From: Isoetes taiwanensis | Lineage: Eukaryota > Streptophyta > Lycopodiopsida > Isoetales > Isoetaceae | NCBI GenBank assembly: GCA_021234155.1 | Contig: JAJEKV010000031.1 | Location: forward strand, 8,448,748 to 8,512,747 | Direction of reading: 5' to 3' | DNA: 64,000 nt | Part shown: piece by piece, positions 43,810-54,567 of the stretch | How the letters are laid out: each line of letters starts with the position of its first letter | How positions within the stretch are numbered: the stretch's first letter is position 1 | The notes under the pieces: generated by a model | The model's database searches: none | Told to the model about the DNA's origin: nothing | What the model saw: the letters and a program-made list of their open reading frames with translations, nothing else | Program-made: the position numbers and the translations under genes

Positions 43810-44836
43810 GGCTTTGGAGTAGTTTGACCCTTCCTGTTTGTCTTTGAAAGATACCTGCTTCTTCTCCTGCTGCTTCCCTTGATTGCCACTATATGGGGCT
43901 CTAGCTGATCTGAGGCCGGGTTGTTCTCACTGAAACTGCACTGGCTGCCTTGCCTTTATCTTGGTATCTTCTGCGCCTCGCCCAGCTATTAGAGGTCTGT
44001 TCCTTGCAAACTTATTGCCTTGGACTCCTTAAATCGTTGTTCTCGGGTTTATTGCCCTTACAAACTGCGGATCTCCTCATTCAGACCTTCAATGTAGCTT
44101 TCCAACTGCGTGCTTCTCTCTAACTTTGGCACATCTGACCTTAGCCTCATAAATTCCTCTGCGTGTATTTGTCTTACGTGACTTGTTGCCTTCTTTGCAA
44201 CTGTAGAACTCTTTGCATCATCTTGGACTTGTGCTCTCTTGGGGCGTAATGGCGGAAGGCTTTAGCAAACTTCTTGAACACCGCAAGCATCTGCTGCTTA
44301 AGCCATGAGCCTTGGCATAGCCCTTCCACCAAATGCGTCTTTGCTCCCCGGGTTATTTGTTGCCACCACTGCCTTTATCCTTATCCTTCATACCATAGGC
44401 ATTGCCGTGTTATTCGCTCATCTCGTCAAGCCAAGCCTCTCGCCTCCATGCGACGCGCCGTTCTCTTTGAGAATTGCTCGAGCTTCACGGCCTTCCAAAC
44501 ATTTCCCAATCACGAGTCTACTTTCTTACGGTAGTCGGAGGTTCTTGTGTCCCTTTAATAGATCCCCTCCGGGTGGTTCCTCGCGCCTTTAGATGCTTTC
44601 GGACTTGGTTACGCTCTTCTTCTTCCTCGAGTCGGGTCACGAATCGAGCTTGAGTCGGAGGAGTCCAGGCTGGGGACCTTCCTCTTGCTCCTCTTCTTGT
44701 CTCTACGTTCTCCGGGGCTGATGCTTGCGGCGGTTGGCGTTACCACCGAACACTGCTCACAGCTTGCGGCTAGCAAAGCCTTTTTATCTCTTTCGAGGTC
44801 CGTCCTCATTTGCGATATTTCTTCTTCTGGGGTCAT
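43810..44836 (-). pseudogene. Chromovirus gag remnant
   Basis: Minus-strand fragments include TPEEEISQMRTDLERDKKAL (44836) and, further on, FMRLRSDVPKLERSTQLESY with IEGLNEEIRSL, which corresponds to the C-terminal capsid region of Ty3 gag. Frames change several times. It leads directly into the zinc knuckle at 43809. Confidence 0.6.
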
Positions 44837-45278
44837 TTGTCCAAATTCTTCAAGCAGGTTCCTTGCCGGACGTGGCCTGGGCGGGCTCTGTTCCTCTGTA
44901 AGTTCCCGCAGTTGTCGTTCTCCTGCGTTCAGGCCTCTAACCCATACACAAGTGGTTTATATCTACATGGTTAGTTTTCCTTGCTTTCTTGCATTATTTA
45001 TGTTTGTTGGCATGGTTGAGGGGACACAAAATATATCAACAAAACATTTATAGTGCAAGAGAATGTTATATTTATATTTTATATTACACTAATACAAGAA
45101 ATTGCAACTACTGCTAATCATTTCTGTTGATGCCGGTAAGATGGATTATCCTCCAGGAACTTTTTCACTTGGGCTGTTCCCACTGAATGGCCCAAGTTCC
45201 TAAGGACATTGGCTGGAGATCCACCCTGTAATGCTCTTGCTAAATCTTCTACTCTGCGGTGGGAGGTGTAAGCTGCTG

Positions 45279-46664
45279 TCAGCACCGGCAGTCTTTGCTT
45301 TGCCCTTTGTAAGGTATGGCGAAGTCGAAGACGTCGAGTGCTACCGCTCTCTTCACCAGGATTGCATACTCGGTGTTAAGGGGTAACCGTGCATGCCGGC
45401 CGAATCCTGAGAGTGCAATCAGCAACGCTACTCCTTCCTCGCCTCTGGGGGTGAACTTGCGGTGGATAACCGCTATTCTTCCATCCATCAGCAGTGGCAG
45501 GTAATAGCGTAGTGACCTGTCGTTGCGAGACGGGTCCTCGGCCACTCGGTATCCAAATCTGTAATGCGCTTCGAAATCATCAACCTCCACCGTGGTGAGC
45601 TCCCTGTAGTCTCTGACTGTTGCTGAAGCCCTCCTGAGGTCGAATTCGCCTGTCCTATCCCGGGGAGGTGCTGCGGACGAGCTTTCCGTTAGGATGTTTG
45701 AGGTCGCATAGCGGATCCCCATCTGTTCCTGAAGAGCAAGGAACTCTTCCTCCGTCGGTAGCTTGTTCTGCGCCTTGTCTGCCTCCATAATCTGCCTGAT
45801 ATTGCTGTAGGCTTGGATGTCGGAGGTAAACTCTCCCGTGTAAGTGTCGGCTTCCCTTACTTGGAGGGGGAAGTCGGACTCTCCTCGGACGATGAAGTCG
45901 TCCAAGTGCATTCTTGAGGAGTTGGTGCGGCAACTCTTCGGTCGGTACTCCCTTTCCACTGCACTCCGGGAGGTTTTGAATGTCGCTTAGGAGCAGAAAC
46001 TCCTCACCTTCGGCGATAATGGGAGCTAGGCTTGTGATGCCTAACTTGGGGGTGGCGCTCTCGAGTCTGCCGGCTTCTTTGAAAGTCTTGCCACTCTGCT
46101 ACGCTTGTCGCCGCTCCTCCGCTGGGTCGAGCTTCGACATCGTCTTCCTCTTCCTCGGATTCTGTTCATCAGGAGTCTTCTTCCTTCCCTTCCTGCTCTG
46201 TTCATCTTGTGTGAGGAGAGCCGTTGTTCTGCTGCTATGGCTAATGGGTCCACGTCCATGGGGGGAATGGAGGTTTCCCCCACGGTGTTCTCGGCACGGT
46301 GGGTGAGAAAGATTGCCAGGGCAGTGTTGAAAGAGAAGTACTTGGTCCTGTTGACAGTTAGGACCATTGGCTCAGGTGTGCGGTGCGCTTTGTTTGTGAG
46401 GTATTTGGCGATGTTCGGGACATCGTCTAATGCTGCCTGCAGGGACTGTCTAGGAACAAAATATCCTACACAAGGGGGGAGTTGCACTAGCGCTGGTTCT
46501 ACCCTAGCTTGAAACTCAGTCAGGACTCTACTATAAGCTGGGGTCGCGTGCAAGGTTGCCTGGACGTCTACCTCCTTCCTGAAGATCTGGAAGATTTGGT
46601 CGACGTCGGCCTCAGCAGCATGAGCGCTGGCGCTGTACCATCTGTGGAAATCAGAAGTTGCCAT
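45279..46664 (-). pseudogene. Cassette B ORF: unknown protein inside the chromovirus
   Basis: I do not recognise this protein. The first part (46664-46041) starts MATSDFHRWYSASAHAAEAD and contains RTPEPMVLTVNRTKYFSFNT. A frame change near 46100 leads to the second part (45959-45279; MHLDDFIVRGESDFPLQVRE, then FEAHYRFGYRVAEDPSRNDR and GVALLIALSGFGRHARLP). Total length would be about 450 residues. A TATA box (46779-46786) lies 115 bases upstream of the ATG, and two dyad motifs lie further up. The layout parallels cassette A. It could be an element-specific extra gene or a captured host gene. Confidence 0.5.
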
Positions 46665-46778
46665 TGATTAATTGCAGAAGAGGGTAACAAACGGTTGCAA
46701 GAGCGCCTCAGGGAGTTGGGAAATCGGCTAGAAGGGCAGGAGCAGATTTGTAGGGTGCTATCTGAGAAATGACGGGTC

Positions 46779-46786
46779 TATTTATA
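46779..46786 (-). promoter_or_regulatory. TATA box of cassette B
   Basis: The minus strand reads TCTATAAATAGACCC, a canonical plant TATA box, 115 bases before the MATSDFH start. Cassette A has the same core (GCTATAAATAGATG) at a similar distance. Confidence 0.6.
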
Positions 46787-46977
46787 GAAAAGGGGGAAAC
46801 CCTAATTTTTGGATGACTTGAAAATTTCCTAGGATTGGGTAATTCTAACTTATCTGAGGTTAAAATAGGAGTTTGAGGACTATAGGAGATGCTTGAACAA
46901 GGCTAGGTTACCTAAAAGATGCTATCACAAGAGGGTTGAAGGTGACTTTGACAAGTCTGGTGAAGAAATGGTAAGAG

Positions 46978-47042
46978 GTCTCCACGGCTTAGCCGCCTTC
47001 AAAACTAACTTTTGTTTTGCGACCAGGTATGAAATGTGAGAC
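46978..47042. promoter_or_regulatory. Dyad motif copy 1 (cassette B proximal)
   Basis: The 65-nt motif starts GTCTCCACGGCTTAGCC, passes through ACTAACTTTTGTTTTGCGACC and ends GTGAGAC. Its ends are partly complementary. The same conserved blocks occur at 47172, 48854 and 49042. Confidence 0.6.
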
Positions 47043-47171
47043 ATCAGATCTCATTTCGATCAAGGATGTCCAACTTGGGTAAACTAATGGTGTAAGGGGT
47101 GATGGGCTCATCAATTTAGGCGAATCGACCCTTATTTGGTTAATTTGGAGCTGTTTTGGTCAAGCTTGGTA

Positions 47172-47239
47172 GTCTCACGACTTAGCCTCGCTTCAATACT
47201 AACTTTTGTTTTTATGACGAGGCGCGGTAGCCGTGAGAC
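47172..47239. promoter_or_regulatory. Dyad motif copy 2 (cassette B distal)
   Basis: The 68-nt motif GTCTCACGACTTAGCCTCG...CGAGGCGCGGTAGCCGTGAGAC forms an 8-bp outer and a 6-bp inner stem. It lies 194 bases from copy 1. Confidence 0.7.
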
Positions 47240-47401
47240 ATCATGTCTCTCGGCTCCCAAATGTCCTATTTCACTGAAATACAAGCTAAAACTTATTAAT
47301 TTGCTCTAATTAACCAAGTTTATGTCATCAAGGTACACAAAATTGGTCTATATTACAAAATTTTTAATTATTTACAACAAAAAGTTTCTAAGAGGCGTTC
47401 T

Positions 47402-47443
47402 CCTTAATGCGGGTCGCAAGACTCATGTCTTGTCGCATTAAGG
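47402..47443. repeat. Perfect-stem hairpin between cassettes A and B
   Basis: CCTTAATGCG pairs with CGCATTAAGG and CAAGAC with GTCTTG around a TCAT loop. It sits between the end of ORF A and the dyad motifs of cassette B, where a terminator or boundary could be. It shares GTCGCAAGAC-like sequence with the dyad motifs. Confidence 0.65.
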
Positions 47444-47614
47444 TTACCCTTTAAGTGGATAGTGCAGGCTGTTGAATCTTCAAAATGTTGCACTATCTTT
47501 GCCTCACCGCCTCTTGCATTGCCCGGCGGCGCCCTCGTCCCTGGTGACTCTAAAATTACGTTACGTAGGCTGCATCACTTCACACCAGCCAACCGAAGAA
47601 GGGGCACGCGGGGA

Positions 47615-48637
47615 TTAGGAGACCCGGCTGCTTGTTTGGAAGTGTCTAATCTCCCTTAACGCTCTTCTCTCCACCTCTTTCCTATCAGCTTTCTTCACGG
47701 GTGGCGGCTTGGGAACCTTGGGCTTCGGTGGTGGCGGCCTTAAGGTTTGCTGCTTTGCCGTTGGTCGCCCTCCCTCGATGAACCTAACCCTGTTTTCTTC
47801 ATAATATTTGTTGTAGGCCTCCCATTTCTTCATGTAGGCCTCGTGCTCTCTCATCTTCCTCTAAGTAGATCTTCACCACATCGGTGGCGTAGGCTTCCGG
47901 TGGTCGTGGTTGCTTCTTTCTATCCCATGCGGGGTTTCGGGGGCTTACGCACTTGGTCTTCTTTGGGGGTTGCTTTCGGTGCGGTTGCTCGGGTACCTCA
48001 CGCTTTCGTCGCTGGGTGCTTGGAAGAGCTTCCACTGCGGCATTAGGGTCGAAGTCCTCCTCAGAAGAGTCGTCGGAGGGGGTTGGGGGTTCGTCAGGTT
48101 GCCGCTCCTTGATGATGATGTTGGGGTTCGGCGTCTTCCTTGGCGGGCGATCCTTCGTTCTCCTTATGCCCGACCCGAACTTCCCTTTTGCTTTCTTCTT
48201 CTCTTCTGCTGCCTTTTGTTCCTCTTCCTTCCTTTTCCTCTTTTTGTCTTCCCTTCTCTTACTGCGGCTCGTACTTTCGATGAACCTTCTAAGTGCCGCT
48301 ACCTTCGGCTCCGGACACATCACACCGCTCATCACCTTTCGAGGATTTCCGGTGGAGTCGTCGAATGGTCACCTTGTTCACTTTCTTTGGATCTCCGCTC
48401 TATTTCTTCATACACCTCCCTCGTCTCCTCGTCCATGGAGTTGGTGATGTGGCCTCGTCTGCTCTGCTGGCGGTTGAAGCCCTCAATCGGTCGGGCGTGT
48501 CTTGCTCCTCGTCCGGCGAACGTCCCCCTCTCGCGAGCCTCTCCGCGAAGCATCTTCCGAATGATCTCCGCCTCCTCGGTGGGCTGGTGGCTTCGCTGGG
48601 CGGCAGCTTCCTTCTTGGTCTCTTTGGTTCGGGCCAT
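47615..48637 (-). pseudogene. Cassette A ORF: basic, proline-rich unknown protein inside the chromovirus
   Basis: The frame starts MARTKETKKEAAAQRSHQPT at 48637 and runs through two frame changes (near 48335 and 47850). It is highly charged: RSKRREDKKRKRKEEEQKA, KFGSGIRRTKDRPPRKTP, then an acidic patch (TPSDDSSEEDFDPNAAV) and a proline-lysine tail (PPPPKPKVPKPPPVKKADRK). It looks like a nuclear or nucleic-acid-binding protein by composition only. A TATA box lies at 48741-48748 and two dyad motifs lie upstream. Composition makes it distinct from gag. No family is recognised. Confidence 0.5.
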
Positions 48638-48740
48638 GCTTTTGAGGATCGTCAATCGGATAAAAGCGCGTAGAGATCGCCTAAGTTGGGAAGAGCCCGG
48701 TTCTAGGGCTTGGGCCGAAAAAATGAGGGGGTTCTACATC

Positions 48741-48748
48741 TATTTATA
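48741..48748 (-). promoter_or_regulatory. TATA box of cassette A
   Basis: The minus strand reads GCTATAAATAGATG, 104 bases before the ATG at 48637. It is paired in layout with the TATA box at 46779-46786. Confidence 0.6.
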
Positions 48749-48853
48749 GCTTGTGGAATTTTAGGTCAAAACTCAAGTTGCTCTCTGATTTAACATGCTA
48801 AGGCACCAACTTATCTAAAACTTATACTTATTTCAGACTTTTCCTACCTATTG

Positions 48854-48919
48854 GTCTCACGACTTACCTCGTTCCAATACTAATGTTTAGTTTTACGACC
48901 CGGTAGCGGTAATGAGATC
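48854..48919. promoter_or_regulatory. Dyad motif copy 3 (cassette A proximal)
   Basis: The motif GTCTCACGACTTACCTCG, then ACTAATGTTTAGTTTTACGA, then GGTAGCGGTAATGAGATC has the same block order as the other three copies. It lies 106 bases upstream of the TATA box. Confidence 0.65.
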
Positions 48920-49041
48920 TCATACGCTTCTAGGGTTTTTAGATAATCAAAACATGCTATTCTAACTAATTCCTACCTTAGAATTAGCCTTACCACATTA
49001 TTTTTCACAAATTCCTCATGTTTTGGTGTTTTTGACTCGAT

Positions 49042-49109
49042 GTCTCACACCTTAGCCTAAAACTTCAAAACAAAATTTAGTTCTGCGACCGGTAGCAGTC
49101 GTGTGAGAC
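49042..49109. promoter_or_regulatory. Dyad motif copy 4 (cassette A distal)
   Basis: The motif GTCTCACACCTTAGCC...GCGACCGGTAGCAGTCGTGTGAGAC has a 9-bp outer stem. It lies 188 bases from copy 3, close to the 194-base spacing in cassette B. Confidence 0.7.
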
Positions 49110-49294
49110 CACCTCACTTGGAAAATTTTTGGCTCATTCTTTTTAATCTTGTTAAATTCCAAGTCACTTGATTGTTACTAGCTTAGCATAAACTACAAAG
49201 GTGAGAAAAAATCTTCCCACTTTTCGAGGCTTGAGGATCCTATCAAGTTAGTACTACTGGAACATGGTCAGTGCTTTGCTCTTGGTCTCCAAGA

Positions 49295-49311
49295 ACATTG
49301 CTCTCGATACC
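49295..49311 (-). other. Chromovirus primer binding site
   Basis: The minus strand reads TGGTATCGAGAGCAATG directly after the LTR end. It resembles the initiator tRNA-Met site TGGTATCAGAGC with an insertion. Confidence 0.6.
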
Positions 49312-49315
49312 ACCG

Positions 49316-49587
49316 GACGTCCCCTACTGTGTATCACGGTGCACTCTCCGGTATACAAACAGAGTTCTTCCCCACACCAGCTCCATGTCGATATAGGGCC
49401 CTCCACATATCACCGCACTGTGCTTGAGTCCCAAAGTGGGAAGAGTGAAGGTGTCATTCTACCCTGTCTCCCTCAGGGCCTACCTAGCTGCGGAAGCGTG
49501 AACATACATGTCAGTAGCACATACATCAACATCATGTGACCATCTCGAAGGATGGTCCTCCACATATCTGCATAGACAAAGATCAGA
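49316..49587 (-). repeat. Truncated chromovirus 5' LTR
   Basis: It matches 37741-38008 of the 3' LTR with scattered differences, then similarity stops abruptly at GACAAAGATCAG. About 1.3 kb of this LTR is missing. Confidence 0.8.
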
Positions 49588-50111
49588 AGGGGTCGACATA
49601 TATAGATTATTACAATAAGAATAGTCATGATCTGACGGTCCAAAATGAAAGTTGTGGGAAAAGAAATTGACGGCCGAGATGCTCTGCACAAACTACATTT
49701 TGCTTTTATTACTGTATATAGATAGAGAGAGATTTGGAGTCCTCGGCATGCCTTTCAAAACATTGCAAATTCTCCAGAAGCTAAAGCCCTTTCCCTGTTT
49801 TATGCCACCATAACATGACATGTACTTTACAGAATAGGCTTCGATGGAAAAAGTGGGACAAAAGAAATTAAGTTTTTCCATTCAAATATATCAACTATGT
49901 CCAGACATATCGACCTACGCACATGACCAGGCATGCACTGCCTTCGTTAGGCACAGCAAGTTCAAACAGGCTGTTATGTATTATAAGGATGGAGGTTTTG
50001 TTTCCATGTTACTCTTTAAAGGCCATGATAGCTCTCTAGCTGCAAAAGATCTTCAATATCTCTGTATTTCAAAAGGAAGGTCATGTACCAACATTAAGAT
50101 TCATGCATTAT
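49588..50111. other. No supported gene
   Basis: AT-rich sequence right of the truncated LTR. A 92-codon frame (49844-50122, plus) has no recognisable feature. Confidence 0.35.
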
Positions 50112-50120
50112 GTATTAGAT

Positions 50121-50272
50121 AATTTCCGGACGGGAGGAATTCCGCCGGAAAAATTTTCGGCGCCCATCCATCCGAAGCGGCGCCGACGAAGCGGCGAGCA
50201 GCGAAGTGCGCCCATGAGGGTCGGCGGCTCAGCCCGAAACTTTTCCCCGGCCGGAATTCCATCGCCGAAATT
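50121..50272. repeat. 152-bp GC-rich foldback
   Basis: Arms begin AATTTCCGG and end CCGAAATT; GGAATTCCGCCGG and CCGGCCGGAATTCC pair, then TTTTCGG with CCGAAA. Length and layout match the foldbacks at 28018 and 33015, although the sequence differs. The left flank TTAGATAA is shared with them. Confidence 0.8.
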
Positions 50273-50277
50273 AACAA

Positions 50278-50898
50278 ACGTAATGATAACTACCCTCAAA
50301 ATTTCGCCGTAATTTTTTTTCCGACCTCTGTTTTTCTTCAGATCTGAGCTCTGTTTTTCTTCAGATCTGAGCTTGATTTCTGAGAAATGAGTTCTGGAAT
50401 GAAGATTCCGGAATGAAGCCTGAGAAATGAGTTCCGTGAGCTTGTTTTCTGAGAAATGAGTCCCGGATGAGATTGAAGAGGCAATAAAAGAAAGCTCCTA
50501 AGAACCCTTATGACGCTCCAGGTTCCCCTAACCGAGTTTTTCAGAACCAACAGCACCCAGGTTTTGGATATGGCAGAGAATGAGCTTGGAATAGACAGAG
50601 AAGAGGCTCTGCACAACTTGATATTTCTGTTTCAACGCGTTTGGAGGCATGGAGCTTCTATTTCCATCATTTTTGGAGGCTATGGTGTTCTAGCAGCCCA
50701 GTACCGTGAATCATTTTGGAGGCACCAGAAACTGAGGGAAGATCCGCACCAGAAACTAGGGAAGATAACCATGGAAGCTATCTCTGCGAAGAACTCTGGA
50801 AAATGTAGGCGGCGCCGCTCCGCAACTTCCGGAGGACAAATCTGCATGGTAAAAATGACAGAATAGAGGCGAAATTTGAGGGTGGTTATCATTACGTA
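50278..50898. mobile_element. Small TIR element next to the foldback
   Basis: ACGTAATGATAACTACCCTC at 50278 is inverted at 50898 (one mismatch in 20, similarity about 30 bases to TTTCGCC). The 10-bp GTATTAGATA occurs just right of it (50899-50908) and again left of the foldback (50112-50121), so element plus foldback may lie within one MULE-like target duplication. Confidence 0.65.
50510..50866 (+). CDS. Unknown ORF inside the small TIR element
   Basis: A 118-codon frame starts MTLQVPLTEFFRTNSTQVLD and continues ENELGIDREEALHNLIFLFQ. It has no recognised domain; its basic end (SGKCRRRRSATSGGQ) runs into the right TIR. It may be a captured gene fragment. Confidence 0.3.
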   Translation: MTLQVPLTEFFRTNSTQVLDMAENELGIDREEALHNLIFLFQRVWRHGASISIIFGGYGVLAAQYRESFWRHQKLREDPHQKLGKITMEAISAKNSGKCRRRRSATSGGQICMVKMTE

Positions 50899-50908
50899 GT
50901 ATTAGATA

Positions 50909-52560
50909 GTTAATCATCCATCGGGCAGTAAGAATCAGATATAGTGGCATAATCAGGAGAATAGACATATTAAAAAAACGATCAATTGGAGAAAGGAATG
51001 TAAGCAGCTTCTTCTCTGTACGAACGCCGCCGCTTGCATCCACAATTCCCACTATGACGAACCACTGTAAAAATCCTATGTTGCAAAAGAACCTACCCAG
51101 AATATCCACCGATCTATTTTGCCGGAATGGAATGTGAGCCTGGGGCGATGAGGCCAACATCAAAACTCAAATCTAAATCTTCAGTAAATATGCATAGAGT
51201 ACCACGCATCTATGGAGAGTTCGATTTCGCAAGAGATCCACCATAAAGCCAGGAGCAGCATTCGACAACGAATCCTTAGAGATATGCCGTCGTGCAAGTT
51301 AAGTACAGAAACAAAGCACAAACGAGAACACTGGAATCGAGATTTTTTGAATCAGAGGCATTGATTGCCAAAGTAAAATGGCATAATCTTAGATGCAAGC
51401 CGATCTTAAGAAGAAGAGAAAGAAGGAACATGGAGAAGAAAACCTACCGGAAGCAGATCTGGAGATATTAAGCAAAATATATCGCATTCTCTCTAGAATT
51501 TGAACATCCCAATGTAGGCAAAGCAGATCCGGCGGAGGCAGAGCAGAGTCGGATCCGTCATAAATGCATCTTTCATTTTTTATTTTTTTTTTAACTCCAC
51601 ATGTGAACTCTACATCCATCCTCCGCACAAAAGAATTAGCCTTTTCTGAATTTAGGAAAATCGAAAATAACGTACGTGTCAAGCTGTGGGCTATTAGATA
51701 TCTATTTTCTAAGAACAAAATATATATATACTACTTTGTATAGGTAGTGAATATAAGGTGAAAATCCAGATATATAAGCCACGTGTATGGCGGAAATTTA
51801 ATGTAATGTAAGAATGTAAATATAAGTAAGTCACGTGGATAGCAATGTCCTTAGAGATAATGTCATATTGGGATTTGAGACCGATAGCTATGTATACAGG
51901 AATGGCATGTAAAGAGCCATTCTTGTAACGTGGAAGACAGTTAGAAATATTCTGCCCGGCTGTAAAAATCCTTGGAATGTAGGGTAAAACTTCTGAATGC
52001 AGGGGTAAAACTTCTGAATGCTGGGTAAAATGGCTGGAATAGCAGGTAAATGCCTGAATCGTGGAGTCGGGGAAGTTCTTCGCTGCAATCAAGAAATGTC
52101 TGCGACATTCCTGGGTTAGAAATTTGCCACATGGCATGTTGCGATTGGAGGAAAATGGCAGAATGTTTCTAACTGTTTTTACGTCCTTAGAAATTGATAT
52201 CACATCGAGGCCAATGTCTTTAATGAACAAACGTGAACGAGAAAGGTAGCAATGGATATGCCGCATTTCAAGCCAGGACCTAATGGACTATTGAAAGGTA
52301 GACTCTTTTATTTATTTGAGCAAGTTGAAGATCTTGCCTAAGAGATGTGTTGTCTACAAATGTGTTTCTTTTACAAATAATTTCTTTGTACTTGGTTCAC
52401 CATGGACCTGAGGGTCTAAAGGTGTGATTAAATCAATTCAATTCAATTATTTATTAATTATGGGCTTTCTAAGATATTTCTAGACAAATAGGAAGCGGAA
52501 TCAAAGTTCTTGTATAGTATACACATAATATATCATCATGTGTATATGTGCTGTACTTAA
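50909..52560. other. No supported gene
   Basis: Only short frames occur. At 51990-52050 a short repeat (GGTAAAACTTCTGAATG, about two and a half times) is visible, which explains the overlapping minus-strand frames there. Confidence 0.35.
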
Positions 52561-52569
52561 ATTTCGTCA

Positions 52570-52822
52570 CCAAACACATAATACTTATGTGCGGCAAACC
52601 CGGGCACACGTTTACCACTTTAATTTATGAAACATATGCGCGGCAAACCTGGGCACACGTTTACCACTTTAATTTATGAAACATATCTTGTGAAAACTCG
52701 GGCACACAATACTTATGCGCGGCAAACCCGGGCACACATTTACCACTTTAATTTATGAAACACATACTACTTATGCGCGGCAAACCCGGGCACACGTTTA
52801 CTACTTTAATTTATGAAACACA
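52570..52822. repeat. Short tandem array of Helitron-end-like units
   Basis: About four to five units of 50-65 bp are each built as GCGCGGCAAACCCGGGCACA, CGTTTACCACTTTAATTTAT, GAAACA. The GGCAAACCCGGGCACACGTTTAC block is a degraded version of the terminal hairpin found at the ends of the long units that follow. Confidence 0.75.
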
Positions 52823-54567
52823 TAATACTTATATAATACTTATGCGCGGCAAACCCGGGCACACGTTTACCACTTTAATTTATGTCACCTTTTTTTATCT
52901 TTTACCTCAGCTAAGATGTTATCTGTCAGAGAAGTGAAGATATCATGGGAGCATCCAACAAAGTACAAAATTAGGCCCTTAGTGATGTGCGCAATGTGGA
53001 GATGCATATTTAGGGTTCCATCATGAACTAAAATATGTCAATGAGCCAGGACAAAATTTTGTGTTTTGGATTTCTATATCTATTTTTTGTTAGTGTACTT
53101 AACTATTTTTAAGGGTGACATTTTGAGCATAAGTTTTGGATTTGTCTTCATAGGTAGACATTCGTTATAAAGCATTGTTTTGTTTGTTGAAATTGATAAA
53201 TGCAAAGTTAATACATTGATAATACTGTCATTAGATAATTTCAATAACAAAAATATTTAAACCAAATATATATTGTCTAGTCTTGCCTATATCAATGTGC
53301 ATATAGCCGTTAAAAGGCCAAGTAAAACACATGTCGGGACATTAGCAAACAACGCCGCACACGTTTACTAGTAATACTTATATAATACTTATGCGCGGCA
53401 AACCCGGGGCACACGTTTACCACTTTAATTTATGTCACCTTTTTTTATCTTTTACCCCAGCTAAGATGTTATCTGTCAGAGAAGTGAAAATATCATGGGA
53501 GCATCCAACAAAGTACAAAATTAGGCCCTTAGTGATGTGCGCAATGTGGAGATGCATATTTAGGGTTCCATCATGAACTAAAATATGTCAATGAGCCAGG
53601 ACAAAATTTTGTGTTTTGGATTTCTATATCTATTTTTTGTTAGTGTACTTAACTACTTTTAAGGGTGACATTTTGAGCATAAGTTTTGGATTTGTCTTCA
53701 TAGGTAGACATTCGTTATAAAGCATTGTTTTCTTTGTTGAAATTGATAAATGCAAAGTTAATACATTGATAATACTCTCATTAGAAAATTTCAATAACAA
53801 AAATATTTAAACCAAATATATATTGTCTAGTCTTGCCTATATCAATGTGCATATAGCCGTTAAAAGGCCAAGTAAAAACACATGTCAGGACATTAGCCCG
53901 GCAACGCCGGGCACACGTTTACTAGTAATACTTATATAATACTTATGCGCGGCAAACCCGGGCACATATTTACCACTTTAATTTATGTCACCTTTTTTTT
54001 ATCTTTTACCCCAGCTAAGATGTTATCTGTCAGAGAATAGAATAGAATAGAATAGTGAAGATATCATGGGAGCATCCAACAAAGTACAAAATTAGGCCCT
54101 TAGTGATGTGCGCAATGTGGAGATGCATATTTAGGGTTCCATCATGAACTAAAATATGTCAATGAGCCAGGACAAAATTTTGTGTTTTGGATTTCTATAT
54201 CTATTTTTTGTTAGTGTACTTAACTATTTTTAAGGGTGACATTTTGAGCATAAGTTTTGGATTTGTCTTCATAGGTAGACATTCGTTATAAAGCATTGTT
54301 TTCTTTGTTGAAATTGATAAATGCAAAGTTAATACATTGATAATACTGTCATTAGATAATTTCAATAACAAAAATATTTAAACCAAATATATATTGTCTA
54401 GTCTTGCCTATATCAATGTGCATATAGCCGTTAAAAGGCCAAGTAAAAACACATGTCAGGACATTAGCCCGGCAACGCCAGGCACACGTTTACTAGTAAT
54501 ACTTATATAATACTTATGCGCGGCAAACTCGGGCACACGTTTACCACTTTAATTTATGTCACCTTTT
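52823..54567. repeat. Tandem array of three ~550-bp Helitron-like units plus a partial fourth
   Basis: Units are 52823-53371 (549 bp), 53372-53925 (554 bp) and 53926-54496 (571 bp, longer because of a GAATA microsatellite at about 54036). Each starts TAATACTTATATAATACTTA and ends with a hairpin (CCCGGCAACGCCGGG in unit 2), ACACGTTTA and CTAG. That is the 3' end of plant Helitrons: a short GC hairpin about 10 bases before CTRR. Unit 1 has a damaged hairpin. No 5' TC is seen at the junctions and no RepHel gene is present. All units share an ORF-like stretch (MRGKPGHTFTTLIY) that is only repeat sequence. Confidence 0.75.

Larger units (their letters stand above)
37737..49587 (-). mobile_element. 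Ty3 chromovirus with two extra promoter-ORF cassettes, 5' LTR truncated
   Basis: On the minus strand the order is: truncated 5' LTR (49587-49316), primer site near 49311, cassette A (ORF 48637-47615), cassette B (ORF 46664-45279), gag (44836-43810), pol (43809-40257, with chromodomain), polypurine tract (39318-39306) and 3' LTR (39305-37737). All coding parts are frameshifted. It inserted into the RNase H of the Ty3 element on its left. Right of 49587 the sequence is unrelated, so most of the 5' LTR is lost. Confidence 0.8.

Noticed and set aside
46041-48749. Plus-strand frames of 108-279 codons (for example 47910-48749)
   Set aside because: Shadows of the GC-rich minus-strand ORFs A and B; their start and end points do not fit any splice or promoter pattern.
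52755-53576. Repeated small ORF MRGKPG... in the Helitron array
   Set aside because: Occurs only because each unit carries the same hairpin sequence; 60 codons, no conservation beyond DNA identity.
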